This document shows positions 29,275-40,278 of a stretch of 64,000 nucleotides of DNA, piece after piece (position 1 is the stretch's first letter; every line of letters starts with the position of its first letter). The translations under genes were made by a program, and so were the position numbers. Under the pieces are notes generated by a model that saw nothing but the letters and a program-made list of their open reading frames with translations, was not told the origin of the DNA and ran no database searches. The DNA comes from Mauremys mutica (Eukaryota; Chordata; Testudines; Geoemydidae), in NCBI RefSeq assembly GCF_020497125.1, contig NC_059080.1:49851563-49915562 (forward strand), in the 5' to 3' direction.

Positions 29275-30039
29275 GAGGGTGGCAGCCATAAGTAAAGCCC
29301 CCTGCTGGGGGGGGGGGGGGGATGACCAAGAGGAAGAGGGGGCAGCTATAGGCAAACCTCCCCCCTCCTCCCCCCATGGGATGGGTGAGAATACATTTGT
29401 GTGGAAGTGGCTGTAGACAAAAGCCAGTGGTGGTGACTGGGGATAAGGAGGGGTGTAGGAAAGTCCCAGGGGGTAAGCAGGAAGAGGGGTGGCTGTATGA
29501 AAGGACCAGGCAGGTATGGCTGGACAGAATACCAGGAAGACGGAGTGTTTGCGGGTGGCTGTAGGAAGGCCTGGGGTGTGAGATGACAACAACATGGGGG
29601 AGGTTAGTGGGGGGATGGTAGGGAAGGCCCAGGGGGAGAATTAGCGAGGGGAACGGGGACAGGGTGGCTAGAGAGAAGGCCTGGGCAGGATGGCTGGAGG
29701 GCAGAGGGAAGATGGCTCGAGGGGCAGGATGAGTGGGGTGGCTGAAGGGAAGGCCCAGATGAGGGAGAGAGGGCTGGAAGTAAGGCCTGTGGGGCGGATG
29801 GGGAGGGGGCGGGGTGGCTGGAGGGGATAGCTAACAGAAAGGCCCATGTGGGGGGAGGGAAATAGCTATAGGGAAGGAGCAGACTAGGTGCTCATAGGGA
29901 AGGTCCGGGCAAGGGGCCTGAAGGGAAGGCCTGGGAGGGAGTGCGCGGGGGACTGGAGGGAAGGCCGAGAGAGGATCAGGGGTGGCTGGGAGAGCAGGGA
30001 GGGATGAGCATAGGGGGCGAGGATCTCGAGGGACTGAGT
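29275..30039. repeat. Degenerate G-rich tandem repeat, old flank of the minisatellite
   Basis: Variants of a ggctggagggaaggcc core recur irregularly through this stretch, and a run of 14 G sits near 29309. The core is clearly related to the ggagggagggcccggcgggg core of the adjoining array but is much more diverged. Confidence 0.7.
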
Positions 30040-31516
30040 GCAGGAGGGTGCGCGGAGGGAGGGCCCGGCGGGGAATGAGCTGGGGGGGGGGGACGGTGCG
30101 CGGAGGGAGGGCCCGGCAGGGAATGAGCTCAGGGGGGGGGAGACGGTGCGCGGAGGGAGGGCCCGGCGGGGAGAGAGCTGGGGGAGGGGAGACGGTGCGC
30201 GGAGGGAGGGCCCGGCGGGGAATGAGCTGGGGGAGGGGAGACGGTGCGCGGAGGGAGGGCCCGGCGGGGAATGAGCGGGGGGGGGCGGGGCGCGGAGGGA
30301 GGGCCCGGCGGGGGATCTGCGGGGGGGGGCGGTGCGCGGAGGGAGGGCCCGGCGGGGACTGAGCTGGGGGGGGCGGTGCGGGGAGGGAGGGCCCGGCGGG
30401 GAAGGAGGGGGGGGGGGCGACGGTGCGCGGAGGGAGGACCCGGCGGGGAATGAGCGGGGGGGGGGGGGGGGACGGTGCGCGGAGGGAGGACCCGGCGGGG
30501 AATGAGCGGGGGGGGACGGGGACGTACCGAGGAGGGAGGCCCCGGCGGGGAATGAGCGGGGGGGGGGGACGGTGCGCGGAGGGAGGGCCCGGCGGGGAAT
30601 GAGCGGGGGGGGGGGACGGTGCGCGGAGGGAGGGCCCGGCGGGGAATGAGCGGGGGGGGGACGACGGTGCGCGGAGGGAGGGCCCGGCGGGGAATGAGCG
30701 GGGGGGGGACGACGGTGCGCGGAGGGAGGGCCCGGCGGGGAATGAGCGGGGGGGGGGGGGAGACGGAGCGCGGAGGGAGGGCCCGGCGGGGAATGAGCGG
30801 GGGGGGGGGGGACGGTGCGCGGAGGGAGGGCCCGGCGGGGAATGAGCGGGGGGGGCGGTGCGCGGAGGGAGGGCCCGGCGGGGCATGTGCGGGGGGGGGG
30901 ACGGTGCGCGGAGGGAGGGCCCGGCGGGGAATGAGCGGGGCGGGGGGGGACGGTGCGCGGAGGGAGGGCCCGGCGGGGAATGAGCGGGGGGGGCGGTGCG
31001 CGGAGGGAGGACCCGGCGGGGGGGGTCGGTGCGCGGAGGGAGGGCCCGGCGGGGAATGAGCTGGGGGGGGCGGTGCGCGGAGGGAGGACCCGGCGGGGGG
31101 GGCGGTGCGCGGCGGGAGGGCCCGGCGGGGAATGAGCTGGGGGGGGCGGTGCGCGGAGGGAGGACCCGGCGGGGGGGGCGGTGCGCGGAGGGAAGGCCCG
31201 GCGGGGAATGAGCTGGGGGGGGCGGTGCGCGGAGGGAGGACCCGGCGGGGGGGGCGGTGCGCGGAGGGAGGGCCCGGCGGGGAATGAGCTGGGGGGGGCG
31301 GTGCGCGGAGGGAAGGCCCCGCGGGGAATGAACGGGGGAGGGGCGGTGCGCGGAGGGAAGGCCCGGCGGGGAATGAGCTGGGGGGGGCGGTGCGCGGAGG
31401 GAAGGCCCGGCGGGGAATGAGCTGGGGGGGGGCGGTGCGCGGAGGGAAGGCCCGGCGGGGAATGAGCTGGGGGGGGCGGTGCGCGGAGGGAGGGCCCGGC
31501 GGGGAATGAGCGGGGG
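30040..31516. repeat. GC-rich minisatellite array, about 45-bp unit
   Basis: About 35 head-to-tail copies of a unit built from gtgcgcggagggagggcccg, gcggggaatgagc and a run of 6-14 G. Most units are 44-50 bp; a shorter 32-bp version lacks the gaatgagc segment. The G-rich strand is the plus strand. The array lies about 100 bp from the predicted WDR53 first-exon donor, on the promoter side of its intron. Long proline/arginine ORFs on the minus strand and glycine/arginine ORFs on the plus strand are open only because the unit lacks stop codons. Confidence 0.95.
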
Positions 31517-31610
31517 CGAGGGGGACTGGAGGAAAGGCCCCGGGGACAAGCAGCTCCCACCGCGCCGCTCGCTCTCGTCCCTGCGGCGGGGTGAGGGGAG
31601 GGCGCGTTAC

Positions 31611-31700
31611 CTCTAACCACACCAAACACCCAGCTTCCCCGTGTGACCCGCCTGTTCCGGCGCAGCATAATTACGTCATCACAAAGTACTTGTGCAAGTC
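31611..31700 (-). other. WDR53: Probable non-coding first exon of WDR53
   Basis: On the minus strand, GGTTAGAG at 31618-31611 is followed by a good donor, GTAACG. The coding exon at 26915 needs an upstream 5' UTR exon, and this is the best candidate inside the CpG island. The upstream end of the exon is not determined; 31700 is a placeholder. Confidence 0.45.
31671..31678. promoter_or_regulatory. CRE-like site
   Basis: TTACGTCA, one base from the palindromic ATF/CREB octamer, between the two divergent genes. Confidence 0.5.
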
Positions 31701-31729
31701 CTCTGCAGCCAAACTAGCGTACGCTGCGG

Positions 31730-31738
31730 CGCATGCGC
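31730..31738. promoter_or_regulatory. NRF1-like site
   Basis: CGCATGCGC, the palindromic core bound by NRF1, common in CpG-island promoters. Confidence 0.5.
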
Positions 31739-31771
31739 TTCCGAGATCCTATGCCAGCTCTACCCTTAACC

Positions 31772-31780
31772 AACATGGCG
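31772..31780 (+). promoter_or_regulatory. YY1-like site
   Basis: AACATGGCG, a strong match to the YY1 consensus; such sites often sit just downstream of transcription starts. Confidence 0.5.
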
Positions 31781-32163
31781 CTCGGGCTGTCAACCTCTCC
31801 TCGTACAAAGCAGCAGTGACAGCTGCTGTGGGGAATGCGGGGTGGGCGGTCTGGGCGTCGCTCACGGCGCTGTTCCCGCGGTAAAGTGCGGCACTCTGGA
31901 CTCTCAGCTGTGCCCCTCCTGCCCAACCGCAGAGCTCACTTCCGCCCGCACTTGTCCTCAGTCGGGGGAGGGCAAACAGCTCGCGCCGCCCCCCACTGTA
32001 CTGCCGGTTCCCGCGAGGCTGGCTAGTGCGGCGGGCGCCGCCTCGGGGGCTGGTACGGCGGCTCGCGCCGCCGGGGGGTCTCGCGGAGGGGGCGGCGGCG
32101 GCTGTTGCCGGCCGGCCGGCGCCGGGAGGAGGGGCGAGCGGCCGGTGCGCGCCGCCTGAGGCG

Positions 32164-32421
32164 ATGGCGGCGGGCGGCGGCTGCGGCGGGGGCGCGGTGG
32201 GGGGCGCGGGCTGGCGGCTGCCCGGGCGGGTGCTGGAGCTGGTGTTCTCCTACCTGGAGCTGCGGGAGCTGCGCAGCTGCGCGCTGGTCTGCCGGCTGTG
32301 GCACCACGTCCTGCACGGCGACGAGAACAGCGAGGTGTGGCGCAGCCTGGCCGCCCGCAGCCTGGCCGAGGAGGCGCTGCGCACTGACATCCTCTGCAAC
32401 GTGCCCACCTACAAGGGCAAG
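32164..32421 (+). CDS. FBXO45: FBXO45, exon 1 (F-box)
   Basis: The ATG at 32164 opens a glycine/alanine-rich N-terminus followed by the F-box, [20 protein letters not shown] and onward to [10 protein letters not shown] (about residues 19-70). The exon ends at 32421 with a GGCAAG|GTGAGC donor between codons. FBXO45 binds SKP1 through the F-box and, unlike most F-box proteins, assembles with the RING ligase MYCBP2 (PAM/PHR1) rather than a CUL1 complex. It acts in neuronal development and synapses. The spliced protein is 266 residues against 286 in human, the difference lying in the low-complexity N-terminus. Larger ORFs in the other frames here are chance frames of a GC-rich exon. Confidence 0.95.
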
Positions 32422-32554
32422 GTGAGCGGGGCCTGGCCGCAGGCTCCCGGCGCCGCGGGGGGCAGGGCTGGCGGCCCGTGCTGTGCGCCGGGGTCACGCC
32501 GGGGCCGAGTGGCCCCGGCCGGCGCTGTCCGCGCACCCGGGCACTGCAGGTGCT

Positions 32555-32960
32555 CAGGGGCGGCTCTACAAATTTGGCCGCCCCAAGCAGTCATGCCCGG
32601 GAGGCGCCCCCGAGCCGCGGGAGCAGCGGACCTCCCGCGGGCATGACTGCGGAGGGTCCGCTGGTCGCGCGGCTCGGCTGGACCTCCCGCAGCTGCGGGC
32701 GGTTCGCTGGTCCGGCGGCTCTGCGGGAGGTCCAGCCGAGCCGCGGGACCAGCGAACCGTCCGCAGTCATGCCCGCCGGAGGTGCACTGGAGCCGCCGGC
32801 CGAGCGTCCCCTCCGCAGTCATGCCTGCGGCAGGTCCGGGGCTCCGGTGGACCTCCCGCAGGCATGACTGCGGCAGGTCCGCCGGCCCAGCCTGCCGCCC
32901 CCCCGGGAAAGGGCCGCCCCAGGCGGGTGCTTGCCCCGCTGGGCTCTGGAGCCGGCCCTG
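32555..32960. mobile_element. hAT-type MITE, GC-rich, in FBXO45 intron 1
   Basis: The 406-bp element starts CAGGGGCGGCTC and ends GAGCCGGCCCTG, flanked by a perfect 8-bp duplication, caggtgct, at 32547-32554 and 32961-32968. It contains a perfect 24-bp inverted repeat (32669-32692 and 32721-32744). It is related to the element at 42876-43119. Confidence 0.93.
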
Positions 32961-33449
32961 CAGGTGCTGTCCCGGCCCCAGCGCTTCCAGAGCCGCTATC
33001 TACTCCCTGATCTCCACCTTCGCCTTGACAATGGAACTGGCCTGCGGAGAGCAGGTTTTCCTTGGCTGCGCCTCCCCCCCGCTTCCACCCCCCTGTTGGA
33101 GAATGGCAAGTAGATCTGGTGTTGCTGAATTGTCATCTTGCAAGGAAGGCTTGTTTTAAGCTGCCGCCATTGGTCCTGCCAGCTGTTCAAAGCAAGTCTG
33201 GTCAGCTGTGCTTAAAATACTCTGCACAGCCAGCAGGCTGGCTCCATTGCTGTGCCCTGGGAAGCTGAAATCGGGCTGACTATTTGAAAAATTTCCCTAA
33301 TATAGACTGGGCTTTTAATTGCTTGTCTTACAGGTGCCCTCCCCTTGGTACCATTCCCCTCAGTCCTCTCTATTGCGCTCTGGCAGGGGCCCAGGTACTC
33401 TGGTTCGTTACTCTCTGGGGTCTTCAGCCAGTAAACCCACTATCCTGCG

Positions 33450-33752
33450 CATAGGTGCTGACTCTGTGGGTGCTCCAGGGCTGGAGCACTGATGAGAAAA
33501 AAATAGTGGGTGCTCAGCACTCACTGGCAGCCCCACAGATTAGCTTCCTCCCTTCCCCCACAACCCTCCTGCCTGCCTGCCACAACCAGCTGTTCAGTGG
33601 TGTGCAGGAGGCACTGAGGGGGGAGAGAGAGGAGCAGGGGCATGAAGAAGTGGAGGGGAAGGCAGGAAGGGTTGGAGATGGGAGCTTGGAGGAAGGGGTG
33701 GAGCGCGGGGGGGTCGAGCACCCCTTGGGAGCTCAGGAACTTGTCACCTCTG
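33450..33752. mobile_element. hAT-type MITE in FBXO45 intron 1
   Basis: The 303-bp element starts CATAGGTGCTGAC and ends near TTGTCACCTCTG, with a perfect 8-bp duplication, atcctgcg, at 33442-33449 and 33753-33760. Terminal repeats are imperfect. Non-coding. Confidence 0.85.
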
Positions 33753-33900
33753 ATCCTGCGTGCTTTTGCGTCTCTTCTACACTGTGGTTTTTTAAAAGTT
33801 TGAAATTTGGTGGAAATGAGGTGTAAGATGTTAACAAATTAATTCATTTTATGATTATTCCCTCCACTCAAAAATCCCATCTCTCTTTCTGTGGTTTTAG

Positions 33901-34257
33901 GTACGGGCCTTTCAGCATGCTTTCAGCACCAATGACTGCTCCAGGAATGTGTACATCAAGAAAAATGGATTTACATTGCACCGGAACCCCATTGCTCAGA
34001 GCACAGATGGGGCAAGGACCAAGATTGGTTTCAGCGAGGGTCGTCATGCTTGGGAAGTTTGGTGGGAGGGGCCTCTTGGCACAGTGGCAGTCATTGGAAT
34101 TGCCACAAAACGGGCTCCCATGCAGTGTCAGGGCTATGTAGCACTGCTGGGCAGTGATGACCAGAGTTGGGGATGGAATCTGGTGGACAATAATTTGCTA
34201 CATAATGGAGAAGTGAATGGCAGTTTCCCACAGTGCAATAATGCACCAAAATACCAG
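33901..34257 (+). CDS. FBXO45: FBXO45, exon 2 (SPRY domain, first part)
   Basis: The exon starts after TTTTAG with [20 protein letters not shown] and runs through [38 protein letters not shown] and [12 protein letters not shown] to PKYQ, then a GTGAGT donor. It is 119 codons and keeps frame with both neighbours. It encodes most of the SPRY domain, which recognises partners such as MYCBP2 and N-cadherin. Where the sequence can be compared from memory it is almost identical to mammalian FBXO45, as expected for this very conserved protein. Confidence 0.96.
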
Positions 34258-36388
34258 GTGAGTGAGACTAAGCACCAGCTAGAGAGGCTCTACGCATCTG
34301 TGAAGATCTGTCCTTCAGGAATTGTCGGTCTAGAAAAAGACTTCATTGCCTAATAAGCCACTGTTCTTTAATATGTCCCTTTTCTATTATAAAAATGTCT
34401 GTCTCCTAAACTGGTCTGACATTTACCTTATTATCTTCTTTCTAATTTACTGGTTTATTTTAGATTACATCACTGTATGGTGTACAGATTCTGGATCCTA
34501 CGTTGTCTCCTCCAGTTAGAATTAAATTAATCTTGTACCTTTCTTTTCTTAAATCTTATCTGATATTATCCTGCATTCATACAGTTCATTGAAAGGCAGC
34601 AACCTCTTTTCTAAAACGTACTAGAGCATTCTAAATGTTTTAACCAGGGATTTGTTCACTACTAACAGGGCTGTGTTTGATAAGCATTATGTCTTTTTGG
34701 TGCATCCCAGCGTTAAGTGTGCTGAGTCTAGTCAGTAATTGGATAGGAATTCTCCAAGGAAATCCTGAGTGATGCAGAAGTGATGTTTATTCAATAATTG
34801 ATATTCTTAGAGGGGACATCTTTTGGATAAGACATAATATTGATGTTCAGATAACTTGCCATAATTAAAGAATGTGTGGCACTTCCCCCCCCTAAAATAG
34901 TGGTATTTCGCTTTGGCCAAATTCCACTTTTGGGTAATGACATTCTGCTTACTAGATTTTCTGACAGTACAGCTTCAATTGAATACACTATAATTCCCGA
35001 CTTACACTGTTATGTAGTGTTGTTGTGTGATGTTCCACTTCAGCTATGGCTGCATTTTAGTGGGTGAACATTGTTTAATTTATATTTATATACAATATTC
35101 CTAAGTCCCCACTCTAAGTAAAGTTAGCTGTCTGAGTGGTATAGCAAACATGATCTGTATAATGGCACTTAAATTTAAAAAATTGCACTTTTCTCTGAAA
35201 CATGTATCCATGATTTTTTATGAGTAAAACATAATATTACTGTAAAGATCAGAGAGACTTTTTTCTGTAGTTAATTTTGTGCCTTTGATAGCACTATGTA
35301 TAGTCACTCTACCTATTTACTTTGTGTGGTCAGTTTCCCTTGTTTGGGTCTTTCACACCCTAACAGGAAAGGAGGGTGGGGAAGAACTTAAAACTATAGC
35401 AATGGTCATGGAGACTTAAGGATATCGCATAGACAAAACTGCTTTGATCTTAGTTTTTAAATTGACTTGATTTCAAGTTGATGTCTCTTTAAAGTATGCT
35501 TGAATTAAGTAAAGCCTGTGAGATCTTTCTTTTCATAAAATAAATACTAAAAAGTATACATTCTTAAGTGCCCTCTTACAAGTTAGAGGTTAAAGGAGAC
35601 TACATTTGAGGGTGGCTTGATTCTTCCACAACATAGAAGCTTGTGTAATATCATGTTACTGCTTGCTGTTGGGAGCTGTGTACTTATTTAAATTTAAAAT
35701 CATGCTCTAGGTAAATTAACTGACATGCAATATCATGTTTATATGCTGATCTGTGATTCTCCTGGTGCAGTCAATGTTTATTACTCTCATATATATTTTT
35801 TCTTTTGGCAAAAACAAATGGGAAAAGTCTACACATAGTTTTGAAATTTCCTGCTCTATCAGTAAATAAGAGTGTAATGCTGATGTTCAGAGTGCATGCT
35901 TGGCAAAAAAAGTGTTTTAGTTCACATGGCATACAGCACCTACTTTCTTAAAACCAGTTCTGTGGCTTTAAAATCTCTCTGCAAAGGCTTTACCTATTTA
36001 TCATAATGAAAGCTATATTCAGAGTCAGGGGAAATACAGGGTGGAGGCCTCTACAAAATAGCCACATACTGCAGAACACTGAAGTAGATATAATGCAGTG
36101 TATTAATTCTTACTGCCAGATCAGTCACATGTGAAGAGTCACATTTGGGATATTTAGCATTGTGATTGTTAACTTGAAATTTTCAGTACAGCTATACAGA
36201 ATCTTGCGAGCATCAGTGAAACTGACATTCCCACAGAAAAATTAATTCATTTTTATTGAGAAACAGAAAAATGCCATTCTCTTAAGGTCTCCTGTTCTAC
36301 TGTCTATGTGCTAACATTTATTTTATTTCCCTTTTAATTGGTCTCCCTTTGAATATTGCCTAACTCTTCTTCCTATCTCCGTTTGCAG
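34258..36388 (+). other. FBXO45: FBXO45 intron 2
   Basis: A 2.1-kb AT-rich intron from a GTGAGT donor to a TTTGCAG acceptor. The frame reads through for 32 codons past the donor but this is not conserved coding sequence. No repeat recognised. Confidence 0.85.
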
Positions 36389-36574
36389 ATAGGTGAGAGG
36401 ATTCGAGTCATCTTGGACATGGAAGACAAGACATTAGCTTTTGAGCGGGGCTATGAGTTCTTGGGAGTTGCATTCAGAGGATTGCCAAAGGCCTGCCTAT
36501 ATCCAGCAGTGTCTGCTGTGTATGGTAACACAGAGGTGACTTTGGTCTACCTGGGAAAACCTCTAGATGGATAA
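36389..36574 (+). CDS. FBXO45: FBXO45, exon 3 (end of SPRY domain)
   Basis: The exon begins right after TTTGCAG with [20 protein letters not shown] and ends [12 protein letters not shown] followed by TAA at 36572-36574. It is 61 codons plus stop and finishes the SPRY domain. Reading frame and splice phase agree with exon 2. Confidence 0.96.
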   Translation: MGERIRVILDMEDKTLAFERGYEFLGVAFRGLPKACLYPAVSAVYGNTEVTLVYLGKPLDG

Positions 36575-38693
36575 CATTGATTGTTTCATTGGGACATCAA
36601 GATGTGGAAGATCTGGAGAAGAAATCTGCACGTTGGTTAGAGGGAAAGATGAACTTGAAATAAAGTGTGGGTGCGTGTGCAAGAAACATCCAGGAAAACA
36701 AAGAATTGTGATCTGGAGAACCAGCCATACTGCAGGAATTGTTACATTTCCTTTTTCTATCAAACCAGAAAAATCCTCAGGGTTGGAGTTGGTTGATTGG
36801 GCAGTTCACACATGCATGTTGCAACAGATTTCATTGCTAAGATGTCTGTGCGTGATCTCAAATATGTACGGAAAGATTTGATAGACGTGCTTGAGAAAAC
36901 TAACCTGAGAATTTGTAGGTAGCGTGTTTTGTGAAAGACTCCCATTTTAAAACTGTTCCTTCCGGGCCAGTGTGGCTACCAGAGGGGAGAGAGTCTGGTT
37001 GGGTTTTATTTATATTTTTTAACATATTGAGAAGCATGGTCTGCCTGGACTGCACTTCTCTTATACAATGAGATATAAAATTTGTGCAGCTATTTTTAAG
37101 TGTATTTTAAAGGTTGTATATACCGAATATGTAAAAAAAAAAAAAAGTCCTGTTAAACAGAACAAAAGGTTGGCTTCTTTCTAAACTGGGATATAATTTC
37201 TTAAAGGAAAAACCACTACATGGCATCAGAACAACCTCTGTTGAGAGATAGACAACATGCATGCAAGTGTTATAAAGCATCTTGGGATGCTTTTGTGGAA
37301 GAAGGTGCTACATAGGCTCATTTGGATGTAGAGAAAGTTTCCATGGCTAGAGCAATTTTTGTTTTTCCTGTGACAAAAAGAAGCCCCCCATGAGTTTTAT
37401 TATGCCACAAATCCTGATCCCTATTAACAAGGGAATGCAAACCTATTTCATGGGTTGATCTTCCTCTTGATGCAGAAAAACTAATTCATCTTTAAGAAGT
37501 CATAAAGTTTATAATATTGTAAAATGAGGCTTTCAAAGTAATATGAAAAACAATGTTGAACTTCCTGGGTCTAGATTTTATTTTTCTGCTAAAATGTTTT
37601 ACTAAGGATTCAAGGCTTCCTTTTATTTGACTTAAATTGAGTGTTTAAAAGACAAACAACTCCCCAAATATCCAGGTATGGGCTCTGTCTACCTACAGCC
37701 AAGAGTAGTAAAACTCTCACCGCCCTCTGACAGGAATTCTGGATCAGGTCTACTGTGTGGAGTTTTCACCCATTTCATTTTTCTAAAAACTATTTTTCAC
37801 AAACTTGTCAGCATTACAGTACTCATGGAATCTGGTATCACAGCCTTCTCAATCAGTTGTGTCCTAAGGAAGTAGATGTAGGTGCTGTAGCAGCTACTTT
37901 CCACAGAGGCTGAAAGCTCAACAGTGGTCTAGGAAACTGCCAGCTTCCACAATGAAAAATGCAAAGTTAGCCTCCAACCTGGCAATAACATCTTAACCTC
38001 TAAGCCCTGAGGCCAGCCCTTGGTACTAAAATTTTATTTCTTTTTTTGGTTTGTTTCTCCAAGCTACACAGAGCTATCTTAACTTTTTTCAGGATTATTA
38101 TTTTAGGGAAGGGGAAGGGAAACATTTGTACAAATTCTTAATTTGTCTGTGCTAGAGAATCTGAATCATGTAATCTCAGGCATATCTTTTAATTATCTGT
38201 GTATGGGCATGAGAGGAAATTCTTAAGTTATTGATTTCATTTTTTTTCTGTTATCTGATTAAGCCAGGGGAAATGGTACAGGTAGTTGTCTGGGGTGCTG
38301 TTGAAGAACTAGGTTTTGGAATGCTTTTTACATAATACATAACAGGGTTCTGCCCTGGAACAGACTCTGTTGTTGCTACTTGAAGGGTTCTAAAATATTT
38401 ATTTGTTTTATGTGTAGTCTGTTACGTAAAGGGAATATCTGTTGAGGTCAGTTTCTCTTGTTTGTTTTTGAAAACAAAATGAACATTAAGAAATGAAAGA
38501 CCTTTTAAAACATGGAACTGAAACATGGAACAGTTGAATGAAGTGAGACCTGTAGATGTGAAAAACTTTTAGAAAAATCTAATTGTTACAAACATTTACT
38601 ATTTGTACTAGATTGTAAACTATATATCAATACAGCAGAACATTATGGCATCAATTTAAAAACTGTCCTAAAATGAAAGAAAAACTTCTGTTA

Positions 38694-38988
38694 GGGCTAG
38701 TCTACACTTACCGGGACGGTCGACGCGGCGAGTTCGACTGCTCGGAGTTCGAACTATCGCGTCTGATCTAGACGCGATAGTTCGAACCCCGGAAGCGCTA
38801 GTTCGAACTCCGGTACTCCACCGCGGCAGGAGGAGTTGCCGGAGTCGACCTTGGAGCCGCAGAGTTCGCTTCCGCGGCGTCTGGACGGTAAGTAAGTCGA
38901 ACTAGGGTAGTTCGAATTCAGCTACGTTATTCACGTAGCTGAATTTGCGTACCCTAGTTCGACCCCCGAGCTTAGTGTAGACCAGGGC
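38694..38988. mobile_element. Harbinger-type MITE in the FBXO45 3' UTR region
   Basis: The 295-bp element starts GGGCTAGTCTACACT and ends AGTGTAGACCAGGGC, flanked by TTA at both ends (38691-38693 and 38989-38991), the size and bias expected of PIF/Harbinger. It contains internal palindromes such as ctatcgcgtctgat/ctagacgcgatag. Confidence 0.88.
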
Positions 38989-39277
38989 TTAGATTAATGT
39001 GCTTTTTAAATGAGTCTTGGAAGGCGTGGCCTCTGCACTTGTTTATGGAATCCAAGTATATATAGCTAATCCCAAGAACTGTTCCAGAGAATTTTGTTCA
39101 TGAATTAGGTTTCACTTTTCTTTTTCAGGTAATGTCATGCCCTCCTTCCCTATAAATTAGAAGTGGTGGAAGCTGAACATTCCTTTCCTTGGAGGGTGGG
39201 GGGTGGGAAACATCTTGCTTATGTAAACCTGTTATAACTTATTACTGGAGACCAATGCTAGTTGTACAAAATATTAA

Positions 39278-39283
39278 AATAAA
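39278..39283 (+). terminator. FBXO45: Candidate FBXO45 polyadenylation signal
   Basis: AATAAA with a GT-rich downstream element about 25-40 bases later. Confidence 0.55.
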
Positions 39284-39915
39284 CTCTGCTACAACATAAA
39301 AGGAAATGTTTGTGTATTGTTATAACAGCATTCAAGGCATGTTGGTGGGGGAGTTGAAGTAGCAATTTTGAGAGTGTTGAATTGGAGAAATTTCATTAAG
39401 TTCAACTGCCAAAAAGGTGAGGCCGATAGTGATTGATTTCTGCTGTTTGATTTGTAGTGTGGGCATTTTAAAAAGAGAGAGCCCCTGGCCAATGATTGTA
39501 AAGAGTTTGTAACTCAATGGTATGTATATGTGCTTGTGTACTCTGAAACACAGGAAATCTCACAGGTGATTTTGACTCAGTTGAGAGCGCTCTCCCTAAG
39601 AGCCAGAAAGATGTTGGTTCAAGTTTCATACCAGGAGATGAGTTGATATTTATTGCTGAGACTTCACTGCAGTGTGTGCAGTGTGCACAGAGAGTTCTTT
39701 CTGCCACTCTGTGGCTCTTGATGTGAAAGTTAAAGGTTATGGGTACCTTTAAGGAGAGTGAATAAATGTTTTCCCTCTTAATAAGAGGCTCCAGAGCAGG
39801 GGTTCTCAAACTTTTTTTGCTGGGCCCTCCTTTGAAAATATTTCAGGCTGTGATGACCCCCTAAAGTTACCATATTTCAGGTTCCCAAAGAGAGGACCTG
39901 CTGGAGGTACAGGGG

Positions 39916-40107
39916 TGGGGAGCGGGATAGCTCAGTGGTTTGAGCATTGGCCTGCTAAATCCAGGGTTGTGAGTTCAGTCCTTGAGGGGGCCACTTAGGG
40001 ATCTGGGGCAAAAATTGGTTCTGCTAGTGAAGGCAGGGGGCTGGACTCGATGACCTTTCAAGGTCCCTTCCAGTTCTAGGCGATTGGTATATCTCCAATT
40101 ATAAAAA
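39916..40107 (+). mobile_element. tRNA-derived SINE (cryptodiran type)
   Basis: The head has the A box TAGCTCAGTGG and a B-box-like GAGTTCAGTCC; the body continues to a tail with ggtatatctccaatt and A-rich sequence. It is a different subfamily from the 27586 copy and matches the one at 43261. Confidence 0.88.
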
Positions 40108-40278
40108 ACAAAAAAAAAGATACAGCAGCCACCGCTCTCTGGCCACCTAACTCTGAAGGCAGCACTGCTGCCAAAAGCAACACAGAAGTAAAGATGGCAA
40201 TACCATATAATTCCACCCTTACTTCTGCACTACTGCTGGTAGTGGTGCTGCCTTCAGAGCTGGGCACCTGGCCAACAG

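Larger units (their letters stand above)
31540..32960. promoter_or_regulatory. CpG island and shared WDR53-FBXO45 promoter
   Basis: GC- and CpG-dense sequence spanning the start of FBXO45 and the inferred first exon of WDR53, with no TATA box at a plausible position. It contains a CRE-like TTACGTCA (31671-31678), an NRF1-like CGCATGCGC (31730-31738) and a YY1-like AACATGGCG (31772-31780). These are typical of housekeeping bidirectional promoters. The right end overlaps a GC-rich MITE. Confidence 0.75.
32422..33900 (+). other. FBXO45: FBXO45 intron 1
   Basis: Intron of about 1.5 kb between a GTGAGC donor and a TTTTAG acceptor. It holds two hAT-type MITEs (32555-32960 and 33450-33752); the remainder shows no recognised feature. 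Confidence 0.85.
36575..39298 (+). other. FBXO45: FBXO45 3' UTR (probable)
   Basis: Mostly unique AT-rich sequence running to a canonical AATAAA at 39278-39283 followed by a GT-rich element (39308-39322). A Harbinger-type MITE sits at 38694-38988. An A-run at about 37133-37146 lacks a good upstream signal and could be an internal priming site. The extent of the UTR is inferred. Confidence 0.55.

Noticed and set aside
30040..31516. Regular direct repeats that might suggest a CRISPR array
   Set aside because: There are no unique spacers. Units are contiguous and variable in length, in a vertebrate genome.
29831..31668. Three minus-strand ORFs of 498-594 codons, rich in Pro/Arg/Ser
   Set aside because: They are the minisatellite read in all three frames. 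The unit lacks stop codons on the C-rich strand, and all frames are equally open, so there is no coding signal.
32026..32646. Plus-strand 206-codon ORF starting upstream of FBXO45
   Set aside because: It shares the FBXO45 frame through exon 1 but begins upstream of the conserved start and runs into the intron past a strong donor. The ATG at 32164 fits the family better.
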